Source of the DNA: Clostridia bacterium
GTDB lineage: Bacteria > Bacillota > Clostridia > Christensenellales > Borkfalkiaceae
Direction: 5' to 3'
DNA: 21,930 nt
NCBI GenBank assembly: GCA_900769545.1
Contig: CAAGGZ010000102.1
Location: forward strand, 1 to 21,930
Below the pieces are notes generated by a model that was not told the DNA's origin, did not search any database, and saw nothing but the letters and a program-made list of their open reading frames with translations. Of this stretch, positions 16,030 through 21,930 are shown piece by piece. Position 1 is the first letter of the stretch. Each line of letters opens with the position of its first letter. A program made the translations under genes and the position numbers.

Positions 16030-17244
16030 TTAAATTTCTTGCCCCATCAAGAAATCTATCGCATTGATTGTCGTTATCCCGTCGTGATCTTTGACAAAGA
16101 AATCGTCAAGTGTGATAATATACTTTGGATAGTGGTCGTTGATTTCATTAAACGGACGCAACTCTTGTTGCAATTTTGCTTCATCCATAACCGTTACAGC
16201 CACTTGCACATATTTAATGGCATCGTGATTATCCTTGATAATAAAATCCACTTCTTTCTCTGCTACTTTACCCGTAGCAACTTTATATCTACGACGCTTC
16301 AATTCCAAGAAAATAAGATTTTCAAGAATTTGGGAGAGCTCTACCGTTTTGTTATTCAAAATATAATACTTAAAGCCAAAATCTGTCACATAATATTTGT
16401 TTATAAGTTTCAAATATTCTTTTCCCACAACATCGTATCTATCCGCTTTATATACAAAAAAGCAATCCTGTAAAGTTTCAAAATAACTGTCTACCGTATT
16501 ATAGGAAACTTTTGTACCGTTGGAATTAAGCGTATCGGTTATACGCTTTGTCGAAGTCAAGCAACCGATATTATAAACAAGATAACTCAAAAGATTTTCA
16601 ATAAGTTGCTTACTGGCTGCGGAATTACGTTTCAATACGTCCTTTTCCAGTATGGTTTTATAAACGCTTTCCATATATTCACGCTGTTCACTACTTCCCG
16701 TTTCAAACATAAATATACCAGGAAGCGCGCCATAAGTAATATAGTCCATAAATAGAGCACGCTTATCTTTGCCGTTATTTTTAAAATGCTCGTAATACTC
16801 TTTAAAAGAAAGCGGAAGAACGTTAATTTCCACATAACGACCTGTAAGCAACGTGGCAATCTCGGAAGATAAAAACTTAGCGTTTGAACCCGTGATATAT
16901 ACATCTACGTTATCTTTCACAAACAGACTGTCAACCACCTCTTCAAAACCGTCAACACGCTGAACTTCATCAAGAAAAACGTATAACTTTTTACCTTTAA
17001 TCATTTTATCCGTAATAAACTTGTAAAGCGCAAGCTTTTCTCTTAAATGGGCATTCTCTAATTCTTCAAAATTTATTTTTAAAATTTGACTCTTTTCAAC
17101 ACCTCTTTTCAAGAGATTCGCAATATATAAATCGAAAATAGTAGATTTTCCTACGCGCCGCAAACCAGTAAGAACTTTTATGATTTTTTTATCTTTATAA
17201 CTTTCAAGCCATTCTACATATTCTTTTCTTTCAATTAGCTCCAT
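16030..17244 (-). CDS. AAA ATPase with C-terminal DUF4143 (nuclease-like fold)
   Basis: 404 aa from ATG 17244, chosen over the longer open frame to 17298 because AGAGGTGA sits just upstream and the promoter overlaps the longer version. Walker A is GLRRVGKST (~27-35), Walker B VFLDEVQRVDGFEE, and a sensor-type strand YITGSNAKFLSSEIATLLTGR follows. The C-terminal part ends in EVDFIIKDNHDAIKYVQVAV, the Asp...Lys-like layout of DUF4143/restriction-endonuclease-like folds. Such ATPases are common in gut Bacteroidota and Bacillota. Their cellular role is not established. The gene is flanked by direct repeats and has its own promoter and terminator, so it behaves like a separate cassette. Confidence 0.92.
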   Translation of the reverse strand: MELIERKEYVEWLESYKDKKIIKVLTGLRRVGKSTIFDLYIANLLKRGVEKSQILKINFEELENAHLREKLALYKFITDKMIKGKKLYVFLDEVQRVDGFEEVVDSLFVKDNVDVYITGSNAKFLSSEIATLLTGRYVEINVLPLSFKEYYEHFKNNGKDKRALFMDYITYGALPGIFMFETGSSEQREYMESVYKTILEKDVLKRNSAASKQLIENLLSYLVYNIGCLTSTKRITDTLNSNGTKVSYNTVDSYFETLQDCFFVYKADRYDVVGKEYLKLINKYYVTDFGFKYYILNNKTVELSQILENLIFLELKRRRYKVATGKVAEKEVDFIIKDNHDAIKYVQVAVTVMDEAKLQQELRPFNEINDHYPKYIITLDDFFVKDHDGITTINAIDFLMGQEI

Positions 17245-17263
17245 AATATCACCTCTTGAAAAT

Positions 17264-17292
17264 ATTATAACGCTTTTTTTCCTTTTTGTCAA
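17264..17292 (-). promoter_or_regulatory. Consensus sigma-A promoter of the ATPase gene
   Basis: TTGACA (17287-17292) and TATAAT (17264-17269) are exact consensus boxes with a 17-base spacer on the minus strand. Transcription should start near 17257, only about 13 bases before the ATG, so the SD would sit at the very 5' end of the mRNA. DNA from 17293 to 17406 shows nothing else recognisable. Confidence 0.92.
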
Positions 17293-17406
17293 TAACAAAT
17301 TGAAAACTTTTTTATAAATAAGAAATAGTTTTCATTTTAATACCATTTCTTGTTTTAACTTATCCCCAAGACTTCCGAGACAAACAATTCTTTTAAAATA
17401 AAAACG

Positions 17407-17442
17407 AACCGCCGAATGTGAGATTTTCCCACCTCGACGGTT
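17407..17442. terminator. Terminator hairpin between the HTH-like gene and the ATPase gene
   Basis: AACCG(T/C)CGA pairs with TCGGCGGTT and GTGGGA with TCTCAC around a short A-rich loop, with a small internal loop. A T-run follows on the plus strand (TTTTTT) and a broken one on the minus strand (CGTTTT). It ends the 17452-17781 gene. Confidence 0.75.
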
Positions 17443-17443
17443 T

Positions 17444-17538
17444 TTTATCCTTCAATTTATCATACACATCTGCAATTTCTTTTCTTCTTCGTAATACCGC
17501 TTAAAACAAAGAATATACTTTTTGCGATAACGATATAA
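17444..17538. repeat. Direct repeat, right copy (95 bases)
   Basis: Partner of 15879-15972. This copy is the genuine 3' end of the 109-aa gene. It carries an extra T near 17456-17458 relative to the left copy, which shifts the last codons. Confidence 0.9.
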
Positions 17539-17781
17539 CGTTCTTTCTCCAATATGATTTTTCCACGCAAAACAATAAACCGTTTCGTTTAAGTAACGGT
17601 TGGTTTGGTATATGTAACTAATAATTTGCGCATGATTATGACCATCTAAAAAATCATTGGTTATAAAATAATCCATCATTCTGTTCCAAGCACGGATAGC
17701 AACGTCTTTTTGAGAACTGTTTTCATTTATCAGTTTTCTAATCCACGCCTCCTCTTCCTTTATCTTTTGTCGAGTTTCCAT
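17452..17781 (-). CDS. Small HTH-like protein (possible phage-type regulator)
   Basis: 109 aa, mostly helical. An N-terminal basic/acidic helix is followed by AIRAWNRMMDYF and, near the C-terminus, by VYCFAWKNHIGERTLYRYRKKYI. The latter reads like the recognition part of small phage transcription factors of the RinA/ArpU kind (initiation-like helix, then R-T-L-Y-R-Y-R). No SD precedes the ATG and an in-frame stop lies just upstream, so translation would be leaderless or weak. The C-terminus is one frame off relative to the duplicated copy at 15880, which would end MRMIIEG instead of MCMIN. Function unproven. Confidence 0.6.
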   Translation of the reverse strand: METRQKIKEEEAWIRKLINENSSQKDVAIRAWNRMMDYFITNDFLDGHNHAQIISYIYQTNRYLNETVYCFAWKNHIGERTLYRYRKKYILCFKRYYEEEKKLQMCMIN

Positions 17782-17814
17782 GCTTGTAAATTACACTTTT
17801 TTATCAATAATGCA

Positions 17815-17831
17815 CTGCCATTTTTTGGCAG
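17815..17831. promoter_or_regulatory. Inverted repeat between divergent genes, possible operator
   Basis: CTGCCA, five T, TGGCAG: a perfect 6-bp inverted repeat in the ~100-base gap between the minus-strand 109-aa gene and the plus-strand 69-aa gene. The position suits a repressor site or an mRNA hairpin. A possible plus-strand extended -10, TGATATAGT, lies about 30 bases downstream. Confidence 0.35.
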
Positions 17832-17883
17832 AATATACATTACTCATTATGATATAGTAGTTACATCACCCATGGAGGCTGCT

Positions 17884-18093
17884 ATGCAAAAGAAAAACGC
17901 CAATGAATTACTGAGCTTTATGATTTCCTCGTTACTACTCGCCCTTGAAGAGTTATCCACTATCCCTAAAAGCGACGCATTTTGCGACGGCGAAAAAACC
18001 GCTTACGTTGAGTGCTTGGAATGGCTACAACAATGGGAGCACGCCGAAACCTTTGGACTAAATTTTGACGTAGAAAAACGTTTCCCCCTTTGA
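17884..18093 (+). CDS. Small conserved hypothetical protein (69 aa)
   Basis: The ATG at 17884 has GGAGG 5 bases upstream; the frame is open further upstream but without a start signal. The product begins MQKKNANELLSFMISSLLLA and ends WLQQWEHAETFGLNFDVEKR plus FPL. It has one amphipathic or weakly hydrophobic helix (~9-22) and no signal peptide. The phrase GEKTAYVECLEWLQQW suggests a conserved cytosolic helical protein, but I cannot name the family. It is the only convincing plus-strand gene in the window and converges on the sigma operon. Confidence 0.75.
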   Translation: MQKKNANELLSFMISSLLLALEELSTIPKSDAFCDGEKTAYVECLEWLQQWEHAETFGLNFDVEKRFPL

Positions 18094-18174
18094 TTTCTTT
18101 TCTATATGCAACGTTGATGCGATACTATTCATTTATATATACTGAAAAAGCGGTTGCTTTTTCCACCAAAAAAC

Positions 18175-18205
18175 AAAAAAAGGAAGAAAATTTCTTCCTT
18201 TTTTT
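18175..18205. terminator. Bidirectional terminator between convergent genes
   Basis: A near-perfect palindrome: seven A, GGAAGAAA, one A, TTTCTTCC, seven T. It forms a GC-containing stem with a T-run in both directions. It can end both the 17884-18093 gene and the sigma-factor operon. Confidence 0.9.
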
Positions 18206-18219
18206 ATTTTTCTTACGTT

Positions 18220-18942
18220 TTACGGTAATAATTCTTCCAATAATGCGAAAACATACTCCTCGTTCAGGGGTTCTATAATACGTAAATAGTACCTATACTC
18301 TTCATATTCGAAATTTAAAAGAGCCTTATCGTCCTGCAATCGCCAATTTATTACTGTATTATTCATTTGCTTGGTATATTGCGTATTGTCATCTTCCGAA
18401 AAAGCTTCCAACCGCACATCTAAATCAACCATAAAAATCGTTATCATACAGCCTGTATTTACGTCTATGATTTCCTCTTGAAAACAAATAATCTCCTGCG
18501 TATCTGTTAGCTTCCAAGCGTTATTTTTTAAATAATCGGTTTCTTCGTACCAATCAAAATACAACAGATTTTCGCCGATTTCCTGCGCGTATCCTTTTAA
18601 AGTGGTCTGTGTTTCCACCGTTTCGTAAGACTGCGCGTCAAAATATCTTCCGCTGCTGTCGTCGCAACTGCTATTATTTACGACGCTATCATCAAAAGGA
18701 AGAAATTTCGCCACGGCAAACATGCCGAGAAAAACGACTGCCAGGGAAGTCGCCGCAACCGCCGCCCATTTGCGCCAAGAAAACGCCGTTCGTTTTGGGA
18801 TAGCAGGCTGTTCGTCTTCCGTTTCCTGTTGCGTAACGGAAAGCCGCTCCTCTTCTTTTTGTTGTATCTTCGCCCAAACGCGGTCTTTTTCTTCTCGATT
18901 TTGTTGTTCAATCCATTCGTGAAATTTTCTTTCTTTTGACAT
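18220..18942 (-). CDS. Single-pass membrane protein, putative anti-sigma factor
   Basis: 240 aa. The first ~55 residues are charged and cytosolic (MSKERKFHEWIEQQNREEKD). One membrane segment follows (~59-82, AAVAATSLAVVFLGMFAVAKF) and then a ~155-residue extracytoplasmic domain rich in acidic and aromatic residues. Gene order after an ECF-type sigma gene, plus this topology, is typical of anti-sigma factors of Bacillota. No zinc-binding ZAS motif (HxxxCxxC) is visible, so the sigma-binding part would be of another kind. The SD GGAAG is 6 bases from the ATG, and only 13 bases separate it from the peptidase gene. Confidence 0.7.
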   Translation of the reverse strand: MSKERKFHEWIEQQNREEKDRVWAKIQQKEEERLSVTQQETEDEQPAIPKRTAFSWRKWAAVAATSLAVVFLGMFAVAKFLPFDDSVVNNSSCDDSSGRYFDAQSYETVETQTTLKGYAQEIGENLLYFDWYEETDYLKNNAWKLTDTQEIICFQEEIIDVNTGCMITIFMVDLDVRLEAFSEDDNTQYTKQMNNTVINWRLQDDKALLNFEYEEYRYYLRIIEPLNEEYVFALLEELLP

Positions 18943-18955
18943 TTTATCTTCCTTT

Positions 18956-19801
18956 TTAATAGATATTCACGGCGTAGCCGCTATCCAGCCAGCTTTCATC
19001 GTTGATTTTGATGTAACCCATATTATTAGGATTCCAACCGCTCGCCACTTTTAAATAAAGATCTGTTCTAAAATTGTTATTATTCGCGTCGTAATATTTT
19101 ATCTGTCTATACCCAAAACCAACAACGATATGACTTTGCGATAATTGAGAGGTAATAAATTCATCTTGCGTATCCCCCGTATCCGCCGATAACAACTCGA
19201 CGCTATCGCAGAACAAAATCACGGGCTGACCGTTGTTGACCGCATTTTTATACGCCGCATGGTTAAAGGTGCCGTTGTAGGGTTTTATCGCCGTATAGCT
19301 GATAGAATATCCTTTCCCTACGACGTAGGATTCCAAACCGTTCAAGCATTCCGCCTCGCTTACACCGGGGGCAACTACGTTCGTTTGCATTGCCGTATAC
19401 AAGGACTGAATCAAAGCAGGGATATAGGTACTGTCCTGCGGACGGTATTTCCCTGTCGCCGCATAATAGGTGGTGTAGTTAGGAATCAAATTTTCACGAT
19501 ATTTATCAAAATATCCGACGATAATCGTTCCGCCAAGCGCTCCGCAACCGTTATCAAAAGTTGTATTGTAATAATAGGGAACGTTGTTCGGCGTACCGAC
19601 GTAAGTATCGTCTTTCGACGCAAAGGTAACAATATACGAATCCCCTGCCGCATACGTGGAGATAAAGGGTTCGTCATAATAACGGCCTTCCAACGAAACT
19701 TCCGCAGAAACTACGCTATTCGTTCCAACGAAAGCATTACCGCACGCCAACAATAAAGTTGCAACAAAACAAGCACATTTTTTGATTGTAGATTTTTTCA
19801 T
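18956..19801 (-). CDS. Secreted C39-like cysteine peptidase
   Basis: 281 aa, with SD AAGGAGA 7 bases upstream. The signal peptide probably ends at VSA (~33). Papain-fold residues can be placed: Cys86 in NGCGALGGTIIVGYFD, His224 in SQSHIVVGFGY and Asn257 in SGWNPNN. This matches the Peptidase_C39_2/papain-like layout (Cys, then His-h-h-h-G-h, then Asn or Asp). The family cleaves peptides or removes leaders; its target here is unknown. Located between a sigma factor and a putative anti-sigma factor, it may be a product of the regulon, a sensor or a processing protease. Cys86 and His224 are both present, so it looks active. Confidence 0.85.
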   Translation of the reverse strand: MKKSTIKKCACFVATLLLACGNAFVGTNSVVSAEVSLEGRYYDEPFISTYAAGDSYIVTFASKDDTYVGTPNNVPYYYNTTFDNGCGALGGTIIVGYFDKYRENLIPNYTTYYAATGKYRPQDSTYIPALIQSLYTAMQTNVVAPGVSEAECLNGLESYVVGKGYSISYTAIKPYNGTFNHAAYKNAVNNGQPVILFCDSVELLSADTGDTQDEFITSQLSQSHIVVGFGYRQIKYYDANNNNFRTDLYLKVASGWNPNNMGYIKINDESWLDSGYAVNIY

Positions 19802-19850
19802 TAGTACATCTCCTTATAAATGAATCTACTTTATATACTTGTTTTTTTTA

Positions 19851-20387
19851 TTATTTGTCCACTTGGTTTTTCAATTTTTGCTTAATTTCTTTTAAAATTT
19901 TTGAAATTCGTTTATGTACGTTGGATTTCCCCATATTCAGCTCTAAAGCGATTGCTTCCATCGTTTTATCTTGCCAAAACCGCAAATATATAATTTGTTT
20001 ATCGCGCGAGGAGGAGTCTTTTAATAAATACTGCACTTCATCTGCCGTAGCAATCATATCTTCAAAGTCAATCACCTGCGGACGCTCCGCCGCTTCCTCC
20101 AAGGGGACTCCTTGTATATCCTTCCCAAAATCCCGCGCTACGTTTTGCACAATTTTACAAATCCAATTATATCCGTCTTTCGTTGTGTCAAAAGAGTTTA
20201 TATATTGAAAAATTCTTAAATATGCCTCGACAAGCACGTCCTCTATATCGTCTTTATTATAAACGTAAGGATAGGCGATAACCTTCAAATGATTGTACGT
20301 CTTTTTAAAAAGAACATTCTTACTCTGTTCATCGCCCTCTTTTATTTTCATTAAAAGTTTGTTTGCATCCTTGCGTAAAATTGACAT
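19851..20387 (-). CDS. ECF-type sigma-70 family RNA polymerase sigma factor
   Basis: 178 aa from ATG 20387 (MSILRKDANK), with AAGGGA about 8 bases upstream. An upstream in-frame ATG at 20438 lies inside a strong hairpin and lacks an SD. Region 2 is at ~25-90 (DIEDVLVEAYLRIFQYINSF ... YNWICKIVQNVARDF), and region 4 at ~118-172 (QIIYLRFWQDKTMEAIALEL followed by NMGKSNVHKRISKIL). The size and the absence of region 3 fit the ECF group. It should direct RNA polymerase to a small regulon, held off by the membrane protein encoded at 18220-18942. It is the first gene of the three-gene operon; 49 bases separate it from the peptidase gene. Confidence 0.9.
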   Translation of the reverse strand: MSILRKDANKLLMKIKEGDEQSKNVLFKKTYNHLKVIAYPYVYNKDDIEDVLVEAYLRIFQYINSFDTTKDGYNWICKIVQNVARDFGKDIQGVPLEEAAERPQVIDFEDMIATADEVQYLLKDSSSRDKQIIYLRFWQDKTMEAIALELNMGKSNVHKRISKILKEIKQKLKNQVDK

Positions 20388-20420
20388 ATCATTTTTCCCT
20401 TGTTTTTCTATTAAGGATTG

Positions 20421-20459
20421 TTCTGTTTTGCGGAGCAAAACAGAAAGGTACCTTTCTGT
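20421..20459 (-). promoter_or_regulatory. Two overlapping palindromes in the sigma-gene leader
   Basis: ACAGAAAGGTACCTTTCTGT (20440-20459) is a perfect 20-base palindrome. TTCTGTTTTGC/GCAAAACAGAA (20421-20445) forms an 11-bp stem with a 3-base loop. They share 20440-20445, so the RNA can form only one at a time. They lie between the promoter and the ATG at 20387. This could be an attenuator, a translation switch or a protein-binding site. Confidence 0.6.
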
Positions 20460-20494
20460 GTGTATTGAATTTTTCTGAAATAAAAGTTTTTTAC

Positions 20495-20523
20495 ATTATA
20501 GCACGAAAATATAACTTTTTCAA
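20495..20523 (-). promoter_or_regulatory. Sigma-A promoter of the sigma/peptidase/anti-sigma operon
   Basis: TTGAAA (20518-20523), a 17-base spacer, and TATAAT (20495-20500) on the minus strand. Transcription should start near 20488, giving a ~100-base leader. The promoter looks like a housekeeping one, not an auto-regulated ECF promoter. Confidence 0.85.
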
Positions 20524-20558
20524 GCACTTCATTGGAGTTTTATTATTGTTTTATGCTT

Positions 20559-20756
20559 TTAGGATATATTTGAATACTTAATAAATGTGTCAAAGGAATG
20601 ATAACAATTCGTCGCAAAGGTACACACCAATAAAAATGGAAGCGTTGTAGGCATTACGTCATCGCACACTAATAAAATAAAAGATAATAACGCAACGAAT
20701 ACGAGTACCCCTTCCACCTCGATGCGGAAATACACGAAAAAGCCGCCATCAAAAAC
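20559..20756 (-). pseudogene. Membrane-like open frame without a start, possible gene remnant
   Basis: 65 open codons end in TAA at 20559. They read VFDGGFFVYFRIEVEGVLVF, then a hydrophobic stretch VALLSFILLVC and LPFLLVCTFATNCYHSFDTF. The frame begins directly after a TGA and has no ATG with an SD. Two membrane segments could be formed. I do not recognise the family. It may be the broken start of a membrane-protein gene, or chance. Confidence 0.3.
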
Positions 20757-20977
20757 TCAAAAACATAGAAAAAATAACTGTTTAACAAGGCTCGAAGCCA
20801 TTACAACGAAGCCTTTAAAACCTCCACTCTTCCTTGTTTTTTTCTTTCTAATATAGTACTTTGCCTCTATTCGTTCCTTTCTACTTTTATTTAGTATATC
20901 ATTTTTTATTTTTGCCGTCAAGTTGTTTCTAGAATATATTTGAATATCCATATATAAAAACAATTGCAAAATCACTC
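20757..20977. other. AT-rich stretch with no supported gene
   Basis: A 72-codon frame on the minus strand (20757-20975) has no SD and a low-complexity Lys/Arg-rich product, so I do not call it. Nothing else recognisable was found between the CapD remnant and the membrane-like frame. Confidence 0.5.
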
Positions 20978-21103
20978 TTAAATTATATTAGTCGGATTGA
21001 CCGCTTTATCCGTGGAAATTAAAATAAACTTTTCCGCCATATCTGCCATATTATATGTGCCCATCACATTATTTTTAATCGCTTCGCAACCGCTTTGCCC
21101 CAT
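20978..21103 (-). pseudogene. Remnant of a CapD/FlaA1-type nucleotide-sugar dehydratase/epimerase gene
   Basis: The frame reads MGQSGCEAIKNNVMGTYNMA, DMAEKF, then ILISTDKAVNPTNII and stop. EAIKNNVxGTxN and hhISTDKAVNPTN are hallmark phrases of CapD/FlaA1/EpsC-type NAD-dependent enzymes that act on UDP-GlcNAc for capsule or glycan synthesis. In intact proteins about four more residues stand between the two phrases and MGATKR follows the second. Here both are missing and the frame stops, so this is a ~42-codon relic. Its first codon overlaps the stop codon of the GH112 gene (TAATG). Confidence 0.8.
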
Positions 21104-21930
21104 TATACTATAAGCCACTTGATTTCATAAGACGTTAAAACAATTTTTTGCGCCTTGCCATTCATATCGTAGAAAATTGTAGTTTGTTCAACGCTCGTAT
21201 TGTTGATGATCGCATACCTGTCCCCATAAAAATGCACTTCCGTCAATGGATTGGTGCAATAGGATTTCTTATCGATATCCTCTTTCCCCGCAGTCCAAAG
21301 AATTGCACGGTAAAGGAGTTTCGCGTTTTGCGCAGAATAAGGCAAACCCGTAATGTAAAAGCTTCTGCCCTTGCCGTAAAAGTTCGTCGTCATCTTCACT
21401 TCGCCTACATTCACCTTTCTCGTAAATCTATCAGAGAATACGATATCTAACACATTCGTGCCGTCAAGCGCATAGATATTCTTTTTATCTTCACCGTAAT
21501 CGACAGGAGCATCAATGCCGTCCAAAATGAAATGCTCGCCGTTTGCATTGATGTTGTACTTATCTTCGCCAAGCGAAATCCCCAGCTCTTTATCCACGCC
21601 GAGAACGTCGGAAAGCTGGAAGAATTTACCATTTTTAAGGTGTGCAGTAGGCTCGCCAACGCCGATAAAACCACCGCCGTTATAGACAAACTTTCTCACT
21701 GCCGTCACAATTTCTTCATCCGCCCAGTATTCGCCGCCACTCCAAGCGGTACCTGCATCACCTGCGTTAATTACTATGTCAAATTCGCTCAACCTGCCCG
21801 CTTTTACATCGTCAAAATTGATGAAATGCACTTCCACCGGCAAACCGCTCAATGCTTCGTAAATGCCTTGATAGGAATAGCTTTGCTGATACCAAAGCTC
21901 GTGCGCGGTCATATTACACATCCAACTACG
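21103..21930 (-). CDS. lnpA: 1,3-beta-galactosyl-N-acetylhexosamine phosphorylase, GH112 (5' end beyond window)
   Basis: The frame is open to the window edge: three more codons (Arg-Ser-Trp) precede MCNMTAHELWYQQSYSYQGI. About 275 C-terminal residues of a ~720-aa family are seen. GH112 phrases are LPVEVHFINFDDV, DIVINAGDAGTAWSGGEYW, FVYNGGGFIGVGEP and LSDVLGVDKELGISL. The enzyme splits galacto-N-biose or lacto-N-biose with phosphate to galactose-1-phosphate and the N-acetylhexosamine, in the cytosol. The catalytic barrel lies outside the window. The C-terminus (SYEIKWLIV) looks nearly native, but the following DNA is a gene relic, so the last two or three residues may be altered by the rearrangement. 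Confidence 0.88.
   Translation of the reverse strand, partial: RSWMCNMTAHELWYQQSYSYQGIYEALSGLPVEVHFINFDDVKAGRLSEFDIVINAGDAGTAWSGGEYWADEEIVTAVRKFVYNGGGFIGVGEPTAHLKNGKFFQLSDVLGVDKELGISLGEDKYNINANGEHFILDGIDAPVDYGEDKKNIYALDGTNVLDIVFSDRFTRKVNVGEVKMTTNFYGKGRSFYITGLPYSAQNAKLLYRAILWTAGKEDIDKKSYCTNPLTEVHFYGDRYAIINNTSVEQTTIFYDMNGKAQKIVLTSYEIKWLIV

Noticed and set aside
20563..20946. Direct repeat ATATATTTGAATA at 20564-20576 and 20934-20946 as the ends of a mobile element
   Set aside because: Only 13 AT-rich bases in AT-rich DNA, with no inverted ends and no transposase between them; chance is likely.
20757..20975. 72-codon minus-strand frame as a gene
   Set aside because: No SD, low-complexity Lys/Arg-rich product and no recognisable motif. 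It lies in the scar between gene relics.

Overview
The window reads as the chromosome of a low-to-moderate G+C Bacillota, probably an uncultured gut-associated Clostridia. The reasons are strong AAGGAGG-type ribosome binding sites, sigma-A promoters with 17-base spacers, lipoproteins with Ser/Gly/Asn-rich linkers after the lipobox cysteine, and InlB/Listeria-Bacteroides-type repeats. A GH112 phosphorylase for mucin or milk-glycan disaccharides at the right edge fits a gut lifestyle. Taxonomy is inference only. Almost every gene is on the minus strand.

Region 1 (1-2161, minus) is the body of a secreted protein with three internal repeat modules and an InlB-type repeat. It has its own promoter and a hairpin in its leader, and it runs off the left edge.

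Region 2 (2217-15643, minus) is the core: one apparent seven-gene operon for uptake of a carbohydrate. In transcription order it encodes a solute-binding lipoprotein, a MalF-type permease with a very large predicted extracytoplasmic propeller, a MalG-type permease, a fusion of an AraC regulator with a Gfo/Idh/MocA oxidoreductase, an 860-aa modular lipoprotein, and two tandem paralogous lipoproteins of a conserved family I cannot name. It ends in a textbook terminator. No transporter ATPase and no recognisable glycoside hydrolase is present, so the ATPase is presumably shared from elsewhere and the surface lipoproteins presumably bind or process the glycan. Two directly repeated TGTCA-type half-sites 21 bases apart lie just upstream of an extended -10 promoter and could be where the AraC part acts.

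Region 3 (15847-18205) is a small accessory patch. An AAA/DUF4143 ATPase gene with a consensus promoter sits between two ~94-base direct repeats. One repeat is the 3' end of a small intact HTH-like gene and the other is a broken copy of that same end. A small divergent plus-strand gene follows.

Region 4 (18175-20523, minus) is an ECF-type sigma factor, a secreted C39-like cysteine peptidase and a single-pass membrane protein that looks like an anti-sigma factor. The operon has a good promoter, a leader with two mutually exclusive hairpins, and a bidirectional terminator.

Region 5 (20559-21930, minus) is a scar: the 3' part of a GH112 phosphorylase gene, immediately followed by a remnant of a CapD/FlaA1-type sugar-nucleotide enzyme and a start-less membrane-like open frame. 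No rRNA, tRNA, CRISPR array, transposase or integrase was seen.
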